64,000 bases of DNA from positions 4,888,501 through 4,952,500 of the forward strand of contig JAOTOL010001660.1 of assembly GCA_034440575.1 (NCBI GenBank). Reading direction: 5' to 3'. Shown here in pieces: positions 11,640 to 24,170 of the stretch; the stretch's first letter is position 1; each line of letters opens with the position of its first letter. Under the pieces are notes generated by a model. The model was not told the DNA's origin. It did not search any database and saw only the letters and a program-made list of their open reading frames with translations. The position numbers were made by a program, and so were the translations under genes. Source of the DNA: Imbricaverruca yamaguchii. Taxonomy: Eukaryota > Arthropoda > Thecostraca > Neoverrucidae.

Positions 11640-11893
11640 CTTGTTGCGTGAACCCTGGCGCCACCACCCGATCCACGAATTCCAGTTCATCGACAGAGTT
11701 GACCGAAAGTTTAGCATCCCATCAAGGCACCAACCCGGTAATCCGTACCCGGCTTTATTTGGCCAGTTGCTAACTGACCCTCTCACCCAAGGGCTAAATA
11801 CGGGCGCGTGAAGCGACTCGAACCCTGTGTCGCCAGGATAGGGGAGACCGGAGCAGGACGACGCTTTAATCAACTGCGCTACAGGGGCGGCAA
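11640..11893 (-). mobile_element. tRNA-derived SINE, family D
   Basis: Read on the minus strand the element starts CCCCTGTAGCGCAGTTGATT (A-box-like), carries the B-box-like ACAGGGTTCGAGTCGC, and continues into a body with CTGGCCAAATAAAGCCGG, CTAAACTTTCGGTCAA and a GAACTGGAATTCGTG end. A related copy on the plus strand at 57915 shares head and body. No target-site duplication was resolved. Confidence 0.65.
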
Positions 11894-12702
11894 ATTGGAT
11901 TTCCCCCTACACGGCACTGGTTTCTCGCGTCTGCGAGCATTGATGCCTGTATCGGGCCCCCACGAAGTTGGTTTGGTAGCGGGCTTGAAGGCTTCCCTTC
12001 ACCATCGGATTACATGCAATTTTACCAATCTTCTCCACGCTATCTTACACGTTTTATGGTAATATAGAGTATTTTAACGTGCACAAATTGAAAGACCAAT
12101 TCTTCGGCTTCAGCAAAATGTATCCCAAATAACCCAGTAGCAATCTTCCTGCCTAGCAATGTGCCGTTCCAAGCACTTCGGGGGCGGGGTCTAAGTGCGC
12201 CATAGTTTCTTCCCCTCAATGGCAGGAGATTGTCTGAAAGATAACCGAAGAAGACCGCCTGAAATGATCTAACCACACACGTAGACCGCAACAGGCCTGT
12301 CGTTATAACAGGTCCCATAGCCGCCGCGGAAAACCCATAGCTGCCACAGAAAGCAGGGGGTGGATTCGGGAATTGCCATCCGGGGGAGGGGATACGTGTC
12401 TGGATCGGCACCACCGCGAAAGTATCTCGTGGTGTGCCTTTCCTGCCGAGGAGCGCCTCTGGCTGGAAAATTCGGTGATGAGGTGCATCCGAGACTTCGC
12501 GTAGGGACGCATTTTCCTGATTGATGGGACGCTACCTTCAACGGTGAAGGGGGCATGCCCAAACTTCCCTCCTTGGACCTGCCACGGACAGGAGGCCCCA
12601 TATAGCGGGAGCAAGAGGCTTCTTACTCTGCTGCAGGCCCCCTTCGGATTGAGGGCCCTTAGACAGCCGACGTAACATATATTTGTGTGTTTGTGTGGAT
12701 AT
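11894..12702. other. No gene recognised
   Basis: Single-copy-looking sequence. Several medium open frames on the minus strand near 12270-12610 show no family motif and overlap one another. Confidence 0.4.
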
Positions 12703-12713
12703 AAATATATATG

Positions 12714-12766
<53 letters not shown>

Positions 12767-12776
12767 GTATGTATGG

Positions 12777-12810
<34 letters not shown>
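12703..12810. repeat. (TA)n microsatellite
   Basis: Nearly pure TA dinucleotides with two interruptions reading ATGGGTAT. Frames through it encode only Tyr-Ile runs. Confidence 0.95.
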
Positions 12811-12812
<2 letters not shown>

Positions 12813-13950
12813 GGTGCATTAAGGGTACAAAAGCAACCTGCACCAGTGGGCCGCAAAGGCACTGCAAATGCGCGGCCCTTTACAACTTGTATATTTATTT
12901 GCCAACTATCTGTTTCCCGGTCCATAAGTATGGAACAATATGGACTAGGGTCAACCATAAGCCTACACATGAATGGAATGTGCACGTTTGGTTTGTGGGT
13001 GCATATGCAGTCTGCATATATTGGTGGATAATTGTGGAAATAATCGGTGTGGCAGGGGCTGTTTGCCCATGCCCGCGGCTGGGATCTGTTCGCTATGTCT
13101 GTATGCAGGAAGCTTGCTGCACCTGTCCTTGTGAATACAAGTCACAAATTGGAAAATTGCATAAAAACAGCACCTTCTGCCCAACTGCAGATGCAGATGC
13201 AGATGCAACCACGAACTTCTTGCGTGGTTCATAAAACTCCCCGAATACGAATATGTCGCGTACAAATATATTCGTTGTACAACTTTCACGTGTATTTGAG
13301 ATACGGATTTCAAGTACGAATGTATCACGAACTGATAACATAAATAATGGCAGCAGCAGCACACTTACCTGTGTGGCGACCAATGGCCGCGCAGTGGCGC
13401 CAAGAACTGCTAAAAACTGCCGACTACTTGCTCAGAGCTATAGGTACCAAAATTACCGGACAACTCACGCCGGGCCAGTGAGAGAACAGTGGCTGGCGAA
13501 AAAACAAACATCATGAGCTAACAATATAAGAATCCTGCACTTGTGGCTGGCTTCGCCTGCATTCATTAATCACTCTCATCGCAGCCATAATGGACGAGTG
13601 GTCGGCGCACACGTGGTGACCATCTCTGTCGCAGCGCCGCTTGAACTCGATCCTGTGTACTGAGCCTAAGGGAAGGGAAAACACACGCCAGCGGATAAGG
13701 CTGCCACTGATGGTGGTCTCAGCTGAGATACCACCCGCGCAAATGACGTCGCAGGAGCCGACGGGGACGGCTTCGCGAGTGAATACAGCAACGGCACCAC
13801 TTGCGACCTGACCGGGTCACTATGGAAATGACCTGTCGGCGGTCCGCGAGCTGGGCCGTGCACACCTGACCCGCTGTCTGCACGTCTGTTGCTGGCAGCC
13901 GGCGGCTGTGGAAGACAGAAGTCTTCCTCCACCATTTCTTTTGGAAATCC
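12811..13950. other. No gene recognised
   Basis: Mixed-composition sequence with a short GCAGAT hexamer run near 13187-13206. Nothing here is supported as coding. Confidence 0.4.
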
Positions 13951-16100
13951 AATTTAAAATCACATTTAGGTAATCAAACATCCGTAGGCTTTAAGCAATC
14001 CAATAGCAGTGTGCTTTATATGATTCAACATCGGTCGGTTTTATGCCATCAAACATTAGCAGGCTAGGTTAGATTAAGTTACATCACTTTTCATTGATTA
14101 TACTTGCATACTATTGGTCATCATATACCACCACACTCAAAAAAGTTTCCAATTTAGGTGAGATAGCATGCACCTGCATTGTCAAATTTCTTTTCTTGTC
14201 TAAAAAAATGTATTTCAATGGTGTTGATATTCTTTTCTTGGACTGATTTCTAAGTTAGAATTATGCTAACCTGAAGTGCATATATATATTGCGAAGTTTT
14301 TTATTTTCCAAAGAAACGGCTGTCAAATGAATTGAAATGACAGAAAACACCAGGAGAAACAACCAGGAAAAGATAGAACAGAGAAAATGTACACAAATAT
14401 TGTGTTCTCATATCCAGAAACACTTGTTAAGATGTAAATGCACCTAATTGATATCCCAATTAGGTTAATAAATACGTTGTTTTGTGTGTATTTATTGGAC
14501 AAATATTAGGTATCTGTAAAAATGTGGCTCATAAGTCTACCACTTCAGTCAGCAGATCTGATCCAAATAATCCAGTATTCTTAGCTCTGACCTTAACTGA
14601 TTGCAACTACAACTCAGTGGTCAATGGTTGACATGAGGGTTTTATCATGATTGTTATTTCTTTGCAACAAGAATGCATTTTGATAACAAAAAAACACACA
14701 ATTTGGTATTTTTGGTCACAAATAAGGTTTAGATAGAAATGATTGAATGCATACTTATTAACATGACAAGTATAATTTACCCATGCATTTACACTGCAGA
14801 AGCATAATCTTGGTTGAAAAGCAAAATAATACCAAAGACAGCATTTAAACAAGTCATATATATCTAAGAACTCATTATTTCAAGCTTTAGAAATTGCAAG
14901 GCAGTCTAACCTAAAATTAGCCAGCCCAACCAAATTTTCTGAGCAAAAGGCATAAAAAACTTTAAATGAAAGAACATTAACCTAACCTAACTTAACCAGG
15001 CCGTTTCATCTTTTTCTTTGGCACAGGAAAAAAAACATGGCAAAAATACAAACAAAACAGAAAACAAAACAAAGTGATCCCACAAATGACACAAACAGCA
15101 ATAACATCATGAAGTTTCAGGATTACCCAGGGTTTTGGCTGGTGGAATATTGCGGCAGGAACAGCTGATTGTAGGAGACATATCCTTCTCTGCAGAGACA
15201 GACCTAGGTAGTTCTTCTTGGGTTTCTTTTGTTATGAATTTCTTGGAAATGCTTTGAGCATACTCTTGGCTCCCCATCATCCAGCATTTCAGAAACATGC
15301 TTTATTGTGTGCTAACACATTTTGCTTATGTAGTATTCTGATCAAAATGGTGTAATCAGATTTCTTCTTTATTTAATTTGCTTTCCCCAGTTCCACTTCT
15401 ATGCAGAGGTACTGCACAGTAAGGCATGATATGAAACAGAGATGCACTACATTCCAACATTATATCTGGATGTTAAATTCATACGCTTGGTAGTCAGACT
15501 GCAATTATGAAATGTTTCAGGAACACATTTCTGGAATAACAATGGTATTGTACATCAATGTTTAAGCATGAATGCATCATTAATAATCCATTTACAATTT
15601 ATCAAGCAAGAATGCAGTGCTGTGCTTAGCTCTGAGTCTAAATCGCTTAGAATAAGGTGTTTTCCACAACTGCTGTAAGTCAATCCAGATAGGAACATGT
15701 TTGGAAAAATAGGCTGCTCCTGAATTTTTGAAATCAACAATGATATCCTCTCTAGAAAATGATTTATTTTCCTCATCTGAGGGTGGATTTCTTAAGTTGG
15801 CAATATTTGACAATGAGCAACAAGTTCACAGGAATGGGTGCAAACCGAGTTATGATGCATAATCTTTGAAGAAAGACACCATCCATACTAGATGACCACA
15901 TACTACTCCTCTCCATATCCAGGATCACAATAAATAAGTCCAACACTACCCATGCATGACAAAAAAGGCCAGAACAAACGTTCGCTTTGTAGATAATAAC
16001 TCACCTGATTAGCAGAAGTCATATTTACTTGCTCAAAATAAAGGTAACTATTGCGCATGATTTCGAAAAATCTTCTGCAACCATATTACTACCATATTAA
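13951..16100. other. AT-rich island without a gene
   Basis: About 2.1 kb, strikingly AT-rich against GC-rich neighbours, with scattered CCTAACCTAACC-like and TTAGGTTA words. Composition resembles the island at 23.7-26.6 kb. Open frames are short and lack motifs. Confidence 0.5.
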
Positions 16101-18338
16101 AAACCTTCGGATGACGTACGGCGGGCTTCAAGGAAAAGTTCGATCTACCTTCTAATAAAGGTATCTTTGCCTGTATGCTCTATGGGAAAAAAAAGAAGAA
16201 ATTTGCCAGCTCTCTCAACAGCTGACGCTCAGCCTTGAAACTGCAATCTCTTGGACAGTGAGATACGTCGGCCTGCCCGAGTGGCCCGGGATCAAAATCA
16301 AAGCTATCCAGGTAAAAGTCATGCAGATTGGTCGTGATGTCACAAAATCCTACAGGGTACACGTACAAATCCCATAAGCATTTCTTGTATCATATAACAA
16401 ATGAATCTCAGGCACGTATCCGAACATCATGTGTGAATCATTCCTTGTGTCGGGAGAGTAAACACGGTACTTTTCCCGTCTATCCGAGGGAGAAGCGTGA
16501 TAGGTGCCCGTCAACCCCCGATGAATGGCCCGCAATTTCAGTTATCAACGTAAATGACCTCCCCTCTGTCCGCCTAGTCGCCAAGGTATGTACTATGCTA
16601 CCGTCCGGAGGGTCGTATTCCTGACATTATCCATTCACGTCAATATCCAGCGACCGTGTCGCTGACTATTTAATCGGCATTTAACCTAAATGCTATCTGA
16701 TTCATCACGAAAGCTACGCCAATGAACGCACAGCTGAAGGTTATCCCCAGACTTTTGGATTTTGAACTAGTCTATACTACGGTGGGTAGCTTGGCTATAA
16801 TATTATTGCTTAAACTCATATTAGTGTAAGGGTCGAGCGCATTGGACGAGGAGGGGAATGCAAGGATTGTTGCACGGACAGTTCTCAACATGCGTGCTCT
16901 GAGGCCAAGCGATTGCCATTTATTCACGGCCACTCTACCATATGGTCCTACGGATCGGATGTTCCATTCACAGTTCTCAACATACTTGCTCCAGGGTCGA
17001 GCGGTTGTCGTTTCTCATGGCCGCTCTGCCCCAGAGCCTGACGTGAAGGATTTTACGAACCGATTTGTGCCTACTATCCCTGATCGTTAGCCCAAGCTAT
17101 GCTCCTTTTTTTCTCGCAAAATTCCTTTTCATCGCAAATTCTGTAGTCAGAGGCTAAGCAACTGTCCCGTGTCACTGCTGGTGCGCTCGAACATTTTGTT
17201 TCCTCAAGGGTAATATCTTTACATGTATATGCACCGTACGCCAACAGGACCGGTAAACGCCACTGGCACACGCATTCTTCGTTCACCCCTCCCTCCATAA
17301 CCTACCCTTCTTTACGAGGCGTGCGATTTCGCCGCCACCGGCCGTTTCGCACATCAATCATGTCACCTCGAATTTATACTATTTGTCTCCCCCCCCCACA
17401 TAAGACGGGTCGCTTCTTTCAGCAGAGTGAACTAGGTTGCGGAGGCAAGAGCTGCGTAATGGAAACGATCTGGTAAGATAAGGTTTGGAAGAAGGGAGAA
17501 GGCATGACAGATAGACGGCACTCGTACGGCGAATGTTTGCCAGCCTCTAGTCGTCCATCACTTCAACGCCGTCCGCCGAGGCGCTGTTCCTTGTGTCAGT
17601 CCTTTCTTCCCCTGAGTACCCCCGAGTGTTGCCATGTCCTTCTGTTAGTCTGCTCGTTTTCTTTTTTTCACTTTCGCTCTAGCTCCGTCTCCTTTAGTTT
17701 CTAGCCACTCACAGGGCTCCGGATGAAAAGTTATGGCTCTTGATTGGCAGGAGTGCATTTTTTTAGGTCATGTGTTTCTTGATGACGCTTGGGGCTTTCA
17801 TGGCATTCTGCTGGAGTGGGAATTTCCCCCAGGTTGACTGCGATCTATAGCTTTATTTTATTATTTCCACCGGAGGCGCTGGAATCAAAGTCGGCTGGCC
17901 ATTACCCTTATGTTGATCGTGATCAGCTTGTCATCAAAACATGCTTTTCGTTGACTGGTTGGGACGGGGCAGCTGGCTAGAACGTAATGATTAGCCCGGG
18001 TTCGGCGTTTAATTGCTCCAGATATTTCGCAGCCTTTGATCTGCACAGGTGCGCTCCGATCAGGTTCGGCTGGGCGGATAAAAAAAAATGCAATGAGAAG
18101 AGTGGGAGCTGGTGGCCAGGATCTGACCGAACGTCTTCCGGTCCTGTCGATAGAAAAATATCGAAATTTCCGTGCCGAAAGAATGTACGCCCCCTTATAG
18201 GACCCAAAGTGATGCGATTACAATCCACTTGGGTCTTCCCATTGCATTCATGTATTGTGTCCTCCCAGTAATGTTTATAAATCTACACCTGTGCTAGGCA
18301 GCTACTAGGGAAGTTGTTCAGCATAGAGGGTACCTACT
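16101..18338. other. No gene; one diverged direct duplication
   Basis: Within it CAGTTCTCAACAT recurs at 16879 and 16971, beginning a diverged direct repeat offset by 92 bp. No protein family was recognised. Confidence 0.4.
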
Positions 18339-18646
18339 CAAGGGGCGGATACAGGGGAGCACTGGGGACATGCACCCATGGAAAGATGGCACTATCTGAT
18401 CCCCGGGAAGACTGTAGTGCAATAATCCCATCAGTTAATCTATTTTCAGCCGCTCTAATATGAAATGTCCTCTCTTGATGGTAAAATGTTTCCCGTTTCA
18501 GTACGGTCGAGTGCAATCGCACCTCCCTCTCAACCGACTCCGCCGAAGGCGTACCTTCGCTGACTTTCGCAGTGGCGACATTCTCAGTGGCGCATCTTCG
18601 AGACAATGAGGCCCTCACACAGGTGTCCTTTCTGGATCCGCCTCTG
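18339..18646. mobile_element. Probable MITE with GGCGGATMCAG-type ends
   Basis: The left end reads AAGGGGCGGATACAGG and the right end TTCTGGATCCGCCTCTG, which pair as imperfect terminal inverted repeats. The ends match those of the better-defined element at 40210. No target-site duplication could be seen, so boundaries may be a few bases off. Confidence 0.5.
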
Positions 18647-18849
18647 ATCTGCCCAGGTGCGCAATGTTGAGATACCCTGACCGAAGTATGGAGAGCTCGT
18701 ATTGCACACACAGTAGGCAATTGATAGTCTCTAATCTATAATTTTATAGTTTGGTTGCCGGGAAATTACACTCGTAAGGAACAATTTTATGACATATGAT
18801 ATCTTGCTTGTGAACGATTAATATTATTCTTCCATCTGCAATATAACGT

Positions 18850-19115
18850 GCTGGGATGAATTCGGCATATCGAGAGTGACCAGCCGACGTCGGGCCGTTG
18901 TCCAACAGTTCATTCTCCAGCCGACAACGGGCCGCTATGGTCCCAACAGCAGCACGAACATCCTTTCAACATCGGCTCCACGTTGGCTTCATGTCGCCTG
19001 AGTGTCGGCTGAATGTCGGCATAGGCGGACATTTAACTCCCCAGCCGCCAGCGGACAGCTTGCGTCACAACATCGGCCCGCGTATGGCCGGACATCGGGC
19101 CGACGTCGGGCCGCT
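18850..19115. repeat. Imperfect GCCGACGTCGGGCCG repeats
   Basis: Recurring GCCGACGTCGGGCCGTTGTC-like and CAACATCGGC words in both orientations. This is typical of a small palindromic repeat or MITE, but no ends could be defined. Confidence 0.4.
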
Positions 19116-19933
19116 GTCAGCATACTCACTGAGAATCTCTCATGAAGTGTCTTCCGGGGAGGCTGGAGTCATGTACCCAAATGAGCCAGGACATACGGCA
19201 CTATTAATTTCTTGGACTGGTACCTGGGTAGGTCAGGGACGGTTGCCTACAAAGGGATGTCTCCTGGATGCCCGAGATCGTGACGGATTTTGGATTTTGT
19301 GACGTCACCAGGGGCATTAGAATAAGGAATACACCGTTCCTCGAACACCCTCTGCTTGTGCCTTGGAGCGCAATGCGGAAGTCGACCCGTGGGGAAGTCG
19401 TCATCTGGCGCTGTCGGCGCCGAACTTGGCTGACGGGCGCCCTAAGTGAACCGCGAGTTGTGCCGGAGGAATTCCATTTGAGGTACCTACCTGTTGGTGG
19501 TGCCGTACGGCCTCCTGTCCGATGATCGCACTGGCTTGTGACAAACAGTTTTGGCTGTCACTGACGTGCTTGGCAATTACCTCATACCAACACCGCTACC
19601 GGGGTACTTGAAGGTAAGATAAATTGGAAGAGGACCTTAGTAGGTAAGAACAGTTATAAAGTCATAAAGTGTTAAGGCTTAATAAGGGCCACAAGGGCCC
19701 ATCTGGGTCAAGCCTGTCTAGAAGATATTAGAAAGTACATGTTCACACCTATAAATTCCAAACCCATGCAATCCCTCCACCTGTGCCACCACAGCCAATC
19801 TCATCAGTATGACATCGCAAAGGAAGTTGCCAAATCCACTGCTAGGTACACCCCATATAGTACAACATAATACTAGCATAATGTTATACCCTATATAGCT
19901 AGTGAAAATACTCAATATCCCATGCATCACAAG

Positions 19934-22776
19934 TTAGAATTCAAAAATAACATTTTCCTGTCTAAAAAATTTATCCACCCTACTTTTAAAGACATTCAAT
20001 GAGGGACTCCCCATTGCATCAGCAGGCAGCCTATTCCATTGGTCAACAACCCTTTGACTGAAGACCTGTTGTCGTTTAACTGTCCTGCACCTCATTTTAT
20101 CTAACCTGAATTGATGACCCCTATGGGATACTCTAAACTGCAGAGCATCATTCAAATTGACCTGATCTAGCCCTCTAACAATTTTGTACATTTCAATCAT
20201 GTCTCCCCTTAATCTCCTATACTTGAGTGAGTACATATCTAATGCATTAAGCCTTTCTCCATATTCTAAGTTACTTAATCCACTGACGAGTCTAGTGGCT
20301 TTGCGCTGGACTCTTTCTAACATATCTATATCCTTTTCTAGGTAGGGGCTCCATGCTTGTACAGAGTACTCCAAGTGGGGCCGCACATATGCTAAGTACA
20401 GCTTTTTTCATGACTTCCCTGCTCTTATATTTCACACTTCTATTAATGAGTCCCAGCATTCTGAGTGCCCTATTTCTAGCTGAGATACATTGTTTTTCTG
20501 CTTTAAGGTCTTTTGAGACCAACACACCTAAGTCCCTTTCCTCTTCAATAACATCCAGTTCCCTCCCTCCCATTTTATAACTGAATGTCTCGCCTGCAGA
20601 CCCTATATGCATAACCTTACACTTATCATAGTTGAAAGTCATCTGCCATTGATCAGCCCACTCTTTTAGGTCGTCCAAATCTAGTTGAATATTACTAGAT
20701 TGATCTCTGCTGTTAGCCACTCCTACCAGCTTGATGTCATCAGCAAATTTGAACACTCTATTCCTCAGCCCTATTTCAATGTTGTTCACAAAGATGATAA
20801 AGAGGAGGGGCCCTAGAACAGAGCCCTGTGGCACTCCACTCAGAACATCTTTCCAACCAGATTTACATCCATTCAATACTACCCTTTGTTTCCTTCCCTG
20901 CAACCATGCTTCAATCCAATGTAGAACTTTTCCTACAATCCCATGTTGTTGTAATTGATGAATTAACCTTCCATGTGGAACTTTATCGAAAGCTTTGCTA
21001 AAGTCCAAGTACACAACATCCATCCTGCTTTCATTGTCTACTTCTTTGGTAACATACTCAATGAACTCCAATAGGTTAGTTAAACAAGACCTTTGAGATC
21101 GAAATCCATGTTGAGTATCCCTTAAAAGGTTGTGCCTATCAAGATGAATCTGAACATTCTGTTTAACCAGCTTTTCTAGTACTTTGCAAACTAATGAGGT
21201 CAAACTGACTGGCCTGTAGTTTCCTACACTCTTCCTATTTCCCTTTTTGAAAATTGGTACTACACTTGCATTTCTCCAATCTTCAGGTACTTCTGAATAC
21301 TCCATAGATCGCCTGAAAATGATACCTAGGGGAGTTGCTAAAGCTTTAGCACACTCTACTAAGATCCTAGCATATATTTCATCTGGTCCGGAAGCTTTAT
21401 TAGGTTTTATATTCTGCAACTGCTTCTCTACGGCTTCTGTAGTTATTGTAAGATCCTCCAGCATATCACCTGCCATGGCATGGCCTACAGATGTTCCTAT
21501 TGTACCAGAATTATCTTTAGTGAAGACTGATGAGAATTGCTTGCTTAGGGATTCCACAATGTCGCAATCATCAACCACTATTTCCCCATCTACCTCCAGT
21601 GGTCCTACACTACACTTTTTAGCCTTAAATTTATAGAAGCTAAAGAATCTCTTAGCATTACCTGCTGAACATTCTCGAGCAAAGTTGATTTCAGCAAGTC
21701 TTTTAGATGCTCTAACACACCTCCTAACTTTATTTCTAGCTATTCTATATGATTCTAGGTTTAACCCAGAGTTAGTATCTTTTAGTTTCTTGAATGCTTG
21801 TTTCTTTGAGTCCAGTAATTGCTTAACTTCCCTAGTCAGCCACGAAGGGTGCTTAACCCTGTTTGATCTAATTTGCCTACTGGGAATGAACCTATCCTGA
21901 CCCTGAAATAGCTTATCTTTTATCATTGTCCACATTTCATAAGCATCTAAGCCATTCAATATGACTTCCCAATTAATTTCACTTAGGAAGCTCCTGAACT
22001 CACTGTAATTCCCTTTTGTAAAATTCGGAATCAATGTTCTGTTGGTTGCTACCCTTCCAACATATAATGAGAAGCGTATAATGTTGTGATCACTATTACC
22101 AAAGGTCTCTCCTACGTTAACATTTTGCACAAAATTTTCCTCATTAGTAAGCACTAGATCTAGTATTTTATTTTCCCTTGTAGGCTCGTGTATCATTTGA
22201 AAGAAGAAATTGTCCTCAAAACAAGCCATGAAACATCTTTCTGATTTGCTTACACCTATTGTTTTGTTTCCCAATCCTGCTATGTTGAAATCCCCCAACA
22301 AAATAGTTCTCTCCTGTACTCTCCTACTTATCTCTTCCTGCATCAGCCTGTCAGTGTTTTCATTCTGGTCTGGAGGTCTATAGAATGCCCCAATCCTAAA
22401 TTTTGTTCCATTCTTCAGAATTATATCTAACCACAAAGATTCTACTCCTGCACTATGTACTCCATCCTCTATGGAATGACATTTCATTACTTGCCTAACA
22501 TACAAGAGAATGCCACCTCCTATCCTTGCCTCTCTTTGATAGGCATGCATGTTGTAGCCTGTCAATTCAAATTCTTGCAAGTTGTCTCCAAACATGCTTT
22601 CGTTAACCCATGCTTCTGCTATGCACACCAAATCTAGCTGTTCAGACAACATATATGCATGCAGTTCCCCAATTTTGTTCCTAACACTTCTGGCATTGAC
22701 ATAAAAACATGATAAATTATTCCTTCCATTGCTTGCTATGCTTCTCTCTTTATCAGCTACATCCCCCTGTCCTGTC
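19934..22776 (-). pseudogene. CR1 ORF2: endonuclease plus reverse transcriptase, one frameshift
   Basis: Two overlapping minus-strand frames make up the polyprotein: about 22776-20292 and 20386-19934, with the frameshift near 20340-20386. The N-terminal part is an APE-type endonuclease (FYVNARSVRNKIGELH, then CIAEAWVNES, TILLGDFNIAG, NSDHNIIRFSL). The centre is the reverse transcriptase: YRPVSLTSLVCKVLEKL, YLDFSKAFDKVPH, GVPQGSVLGPLLFIIFVNNI, and the catalytic FADDIKLVG. The C-terminal part (RPHLEYSVQAWSPYLEKDID, ERLNALDMYSLKYRRLRGDM) is the conserved CR1-type tail. The open frame reaches upstream of the first Met at 22652 to a TAG near 22780. No RNase H domain is seen, as expected for CR1. 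Confidence 0.9.
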
Positions 22777-22789
22777 TAGTTTCCCTGTT

Positions 22790-23660
22790 TCCTGTTGAGA
22801 GCCTCCTCATACCTATTGCTGAGCAGTTCCACTCCTCTCTTGCTCAGATGTAATCCATCTAAAGCAAACATCTCCGTCCTCCCCCAAAACTCCCCCACAA
22901 ATCCAAGAACTGCACCCCAAGCTCCTTACAAATGTTGGCCACCCTGGTATTGAGCCCAATGGCCCTCGAATACCACTCCATGCTTGCATGGACCATAGGG
23001 AGGATGGATGTCACCACTCCTCTTTTCCTACTTCCTGCTAAACTACCTATCAAAGCCCTATAGGCTTTCATTGTTTCCTCTGTATTATTTTTTCCTACAT
23101 CGTTAACTCCAACCTGCACAATTACCGTTGCACCCTCTCCACTTCCCTCATTACTCCCTCCAGCCTATCCCTAACATCTTTCACCTGCGCTCCCGGGTAG
23201 CAAACACGCATCCGTCTGCTGGGGTTCTTGTTACAAAATGTTCGATCCATGTACCGAACCCTGGAATCCCCTATGACTAAAACCTCTCTCTCTCCATCTC
23301 TATCTTCAGCCATCTGGTCATCCCCACCTCCGTCCATCTCATCATTACCTTCCTCTCCTCCAGTGCATCAAACCTATTTTTAATTGGGACGCCCATGTCC
23401 ACCTTCCTTAGCGCCAGTCGGGTGCTATGGCGCCTTGCCACCTTCCAACTGCCACCATCCCGGACCAAGCCATCCGAACTCCCATCAGTCCTCCGCTCGG
23501 GCACCCGAGTTGCCTGGCTGGCACCTCCCATAATGGGTCCCGCCACCAAACACTTCAAGCGCTCCACCTCCCCGTTAACATATCTAACCTCTTACTCAAG
23601 TCCCCAATGATTCCCACACACTTACAATTCCCACAGTCTCCTTCCATTTTTGTTGTTGTT
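22790..23660 (-). pseudogene. CR1 ORF1 with SGNH esterase domain, frameshifted
   Basis: Pieces in different frames make up ORF1. The N-terminal piece has a Cys motif (GDCGNCKCVG) and a short heptad-like stretch, followed by a basic linker (about 23567-23277). The esterase part (23337-22859) shows the SGNH block VLVIGDSRVRYMDRTFC with the nucleophile Ser in GDS, then VQVGVND-like TMQVGVNDVGK and a C-terminal LDGLHLSKRGVELLSNRY with the Asp-x-x-His pair, reached after another frameshift near 22880. Esterase-type ORF1 is known from CR1 elements; its role in retrotransposition is unsettled. Two or three frameshifts disable this copy. Confidence 0.75.
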
Positions 23661-23699
23661 TTTTTTTTCTACTCTTAGTACTAAGTCTAGTTACTGTAA

Positions 23700-24130
23700 G
23701 CTTGTAAGCCTACAAGTATCTACTGTAATATATCTACAGTAATACAGTAATATAGCCTATAAGTATCTACAATACACTATAATCCCGTATAATTACACTA
23801 GATATCAAGATACCTACTGTAATTTATGCCCACTATTTTAGTCCTAAAATCTATCTTAAACTTACACACCAATTTGACACAAACTTATTCACTACAGAAG
23901 CCTACACTATAGAATTATACAGTCTAGAATTACACACTACAGAGCTCACACCACACAAATATACACCACTGAATCAAACACTGTAGTACCCGTCCACAAC
24001 ACCCAACAATCCTGCAGTTACACTAGGATATGAAGATATACCTAGTGTAATGCTATGCATACTATCTTAGTCTTAAAATCTATCTTAAACTTAAGCACCA
24101 AATTGACACAGCCAACACCCTTAGAACTTA
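23700..24130 (-). repeat. Tandem monomers in the CR1 5' region
   Basis: Two diverged copies, beginning at about 23795 and 24021 (offset about 226 bp), share TCTATCTTAAACTTA, TAGTC-TAAAATC and a TTGACACA end. Upstream monomers in LINE 5' untranslated regions are often promoter units, so that role is inferred here. Confidence 0.55.
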
Positions 24131-24170
24131 ACAAAATGGCGCTGGGCAGCCTCCTGGGTTAATATAGCCT

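Larger units (their letters stand above)
19600..24170 (-). mobile_element. Near full-length CR1-like non-LTR retrotransposon
   Basis: A 4.5-kb minus-strand LINE. In element order it has a tandemly repeated 5' region (about 24130-23700), ORF1 with an SGNH-type esterase (about 23650-22790), ORF2 with endonuclease and reverse transcriptase (about 22776-19934), and a 3' untranslated region ending near 19600. The 3' part shares AGGGCCACAAGGGCCC and nearby TAAAGTCATAAAG words with the truncated copy at 54844. CR1 elements move by target-primed reverse transcription and are usually 5'-truncated, so a nearly complete copy is notable. Frameshifts in both ORFs indicate that this copy is inactive but fairly young. 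The exact ends and any duplication could not be set by eye. Confidence 0.85.

Noticed and set aside
12683..13234. Open frames with Tyr-Ile runs
   Set aside because: Translations of a TA microsatellite; the same applies to frames at 62050-62990.
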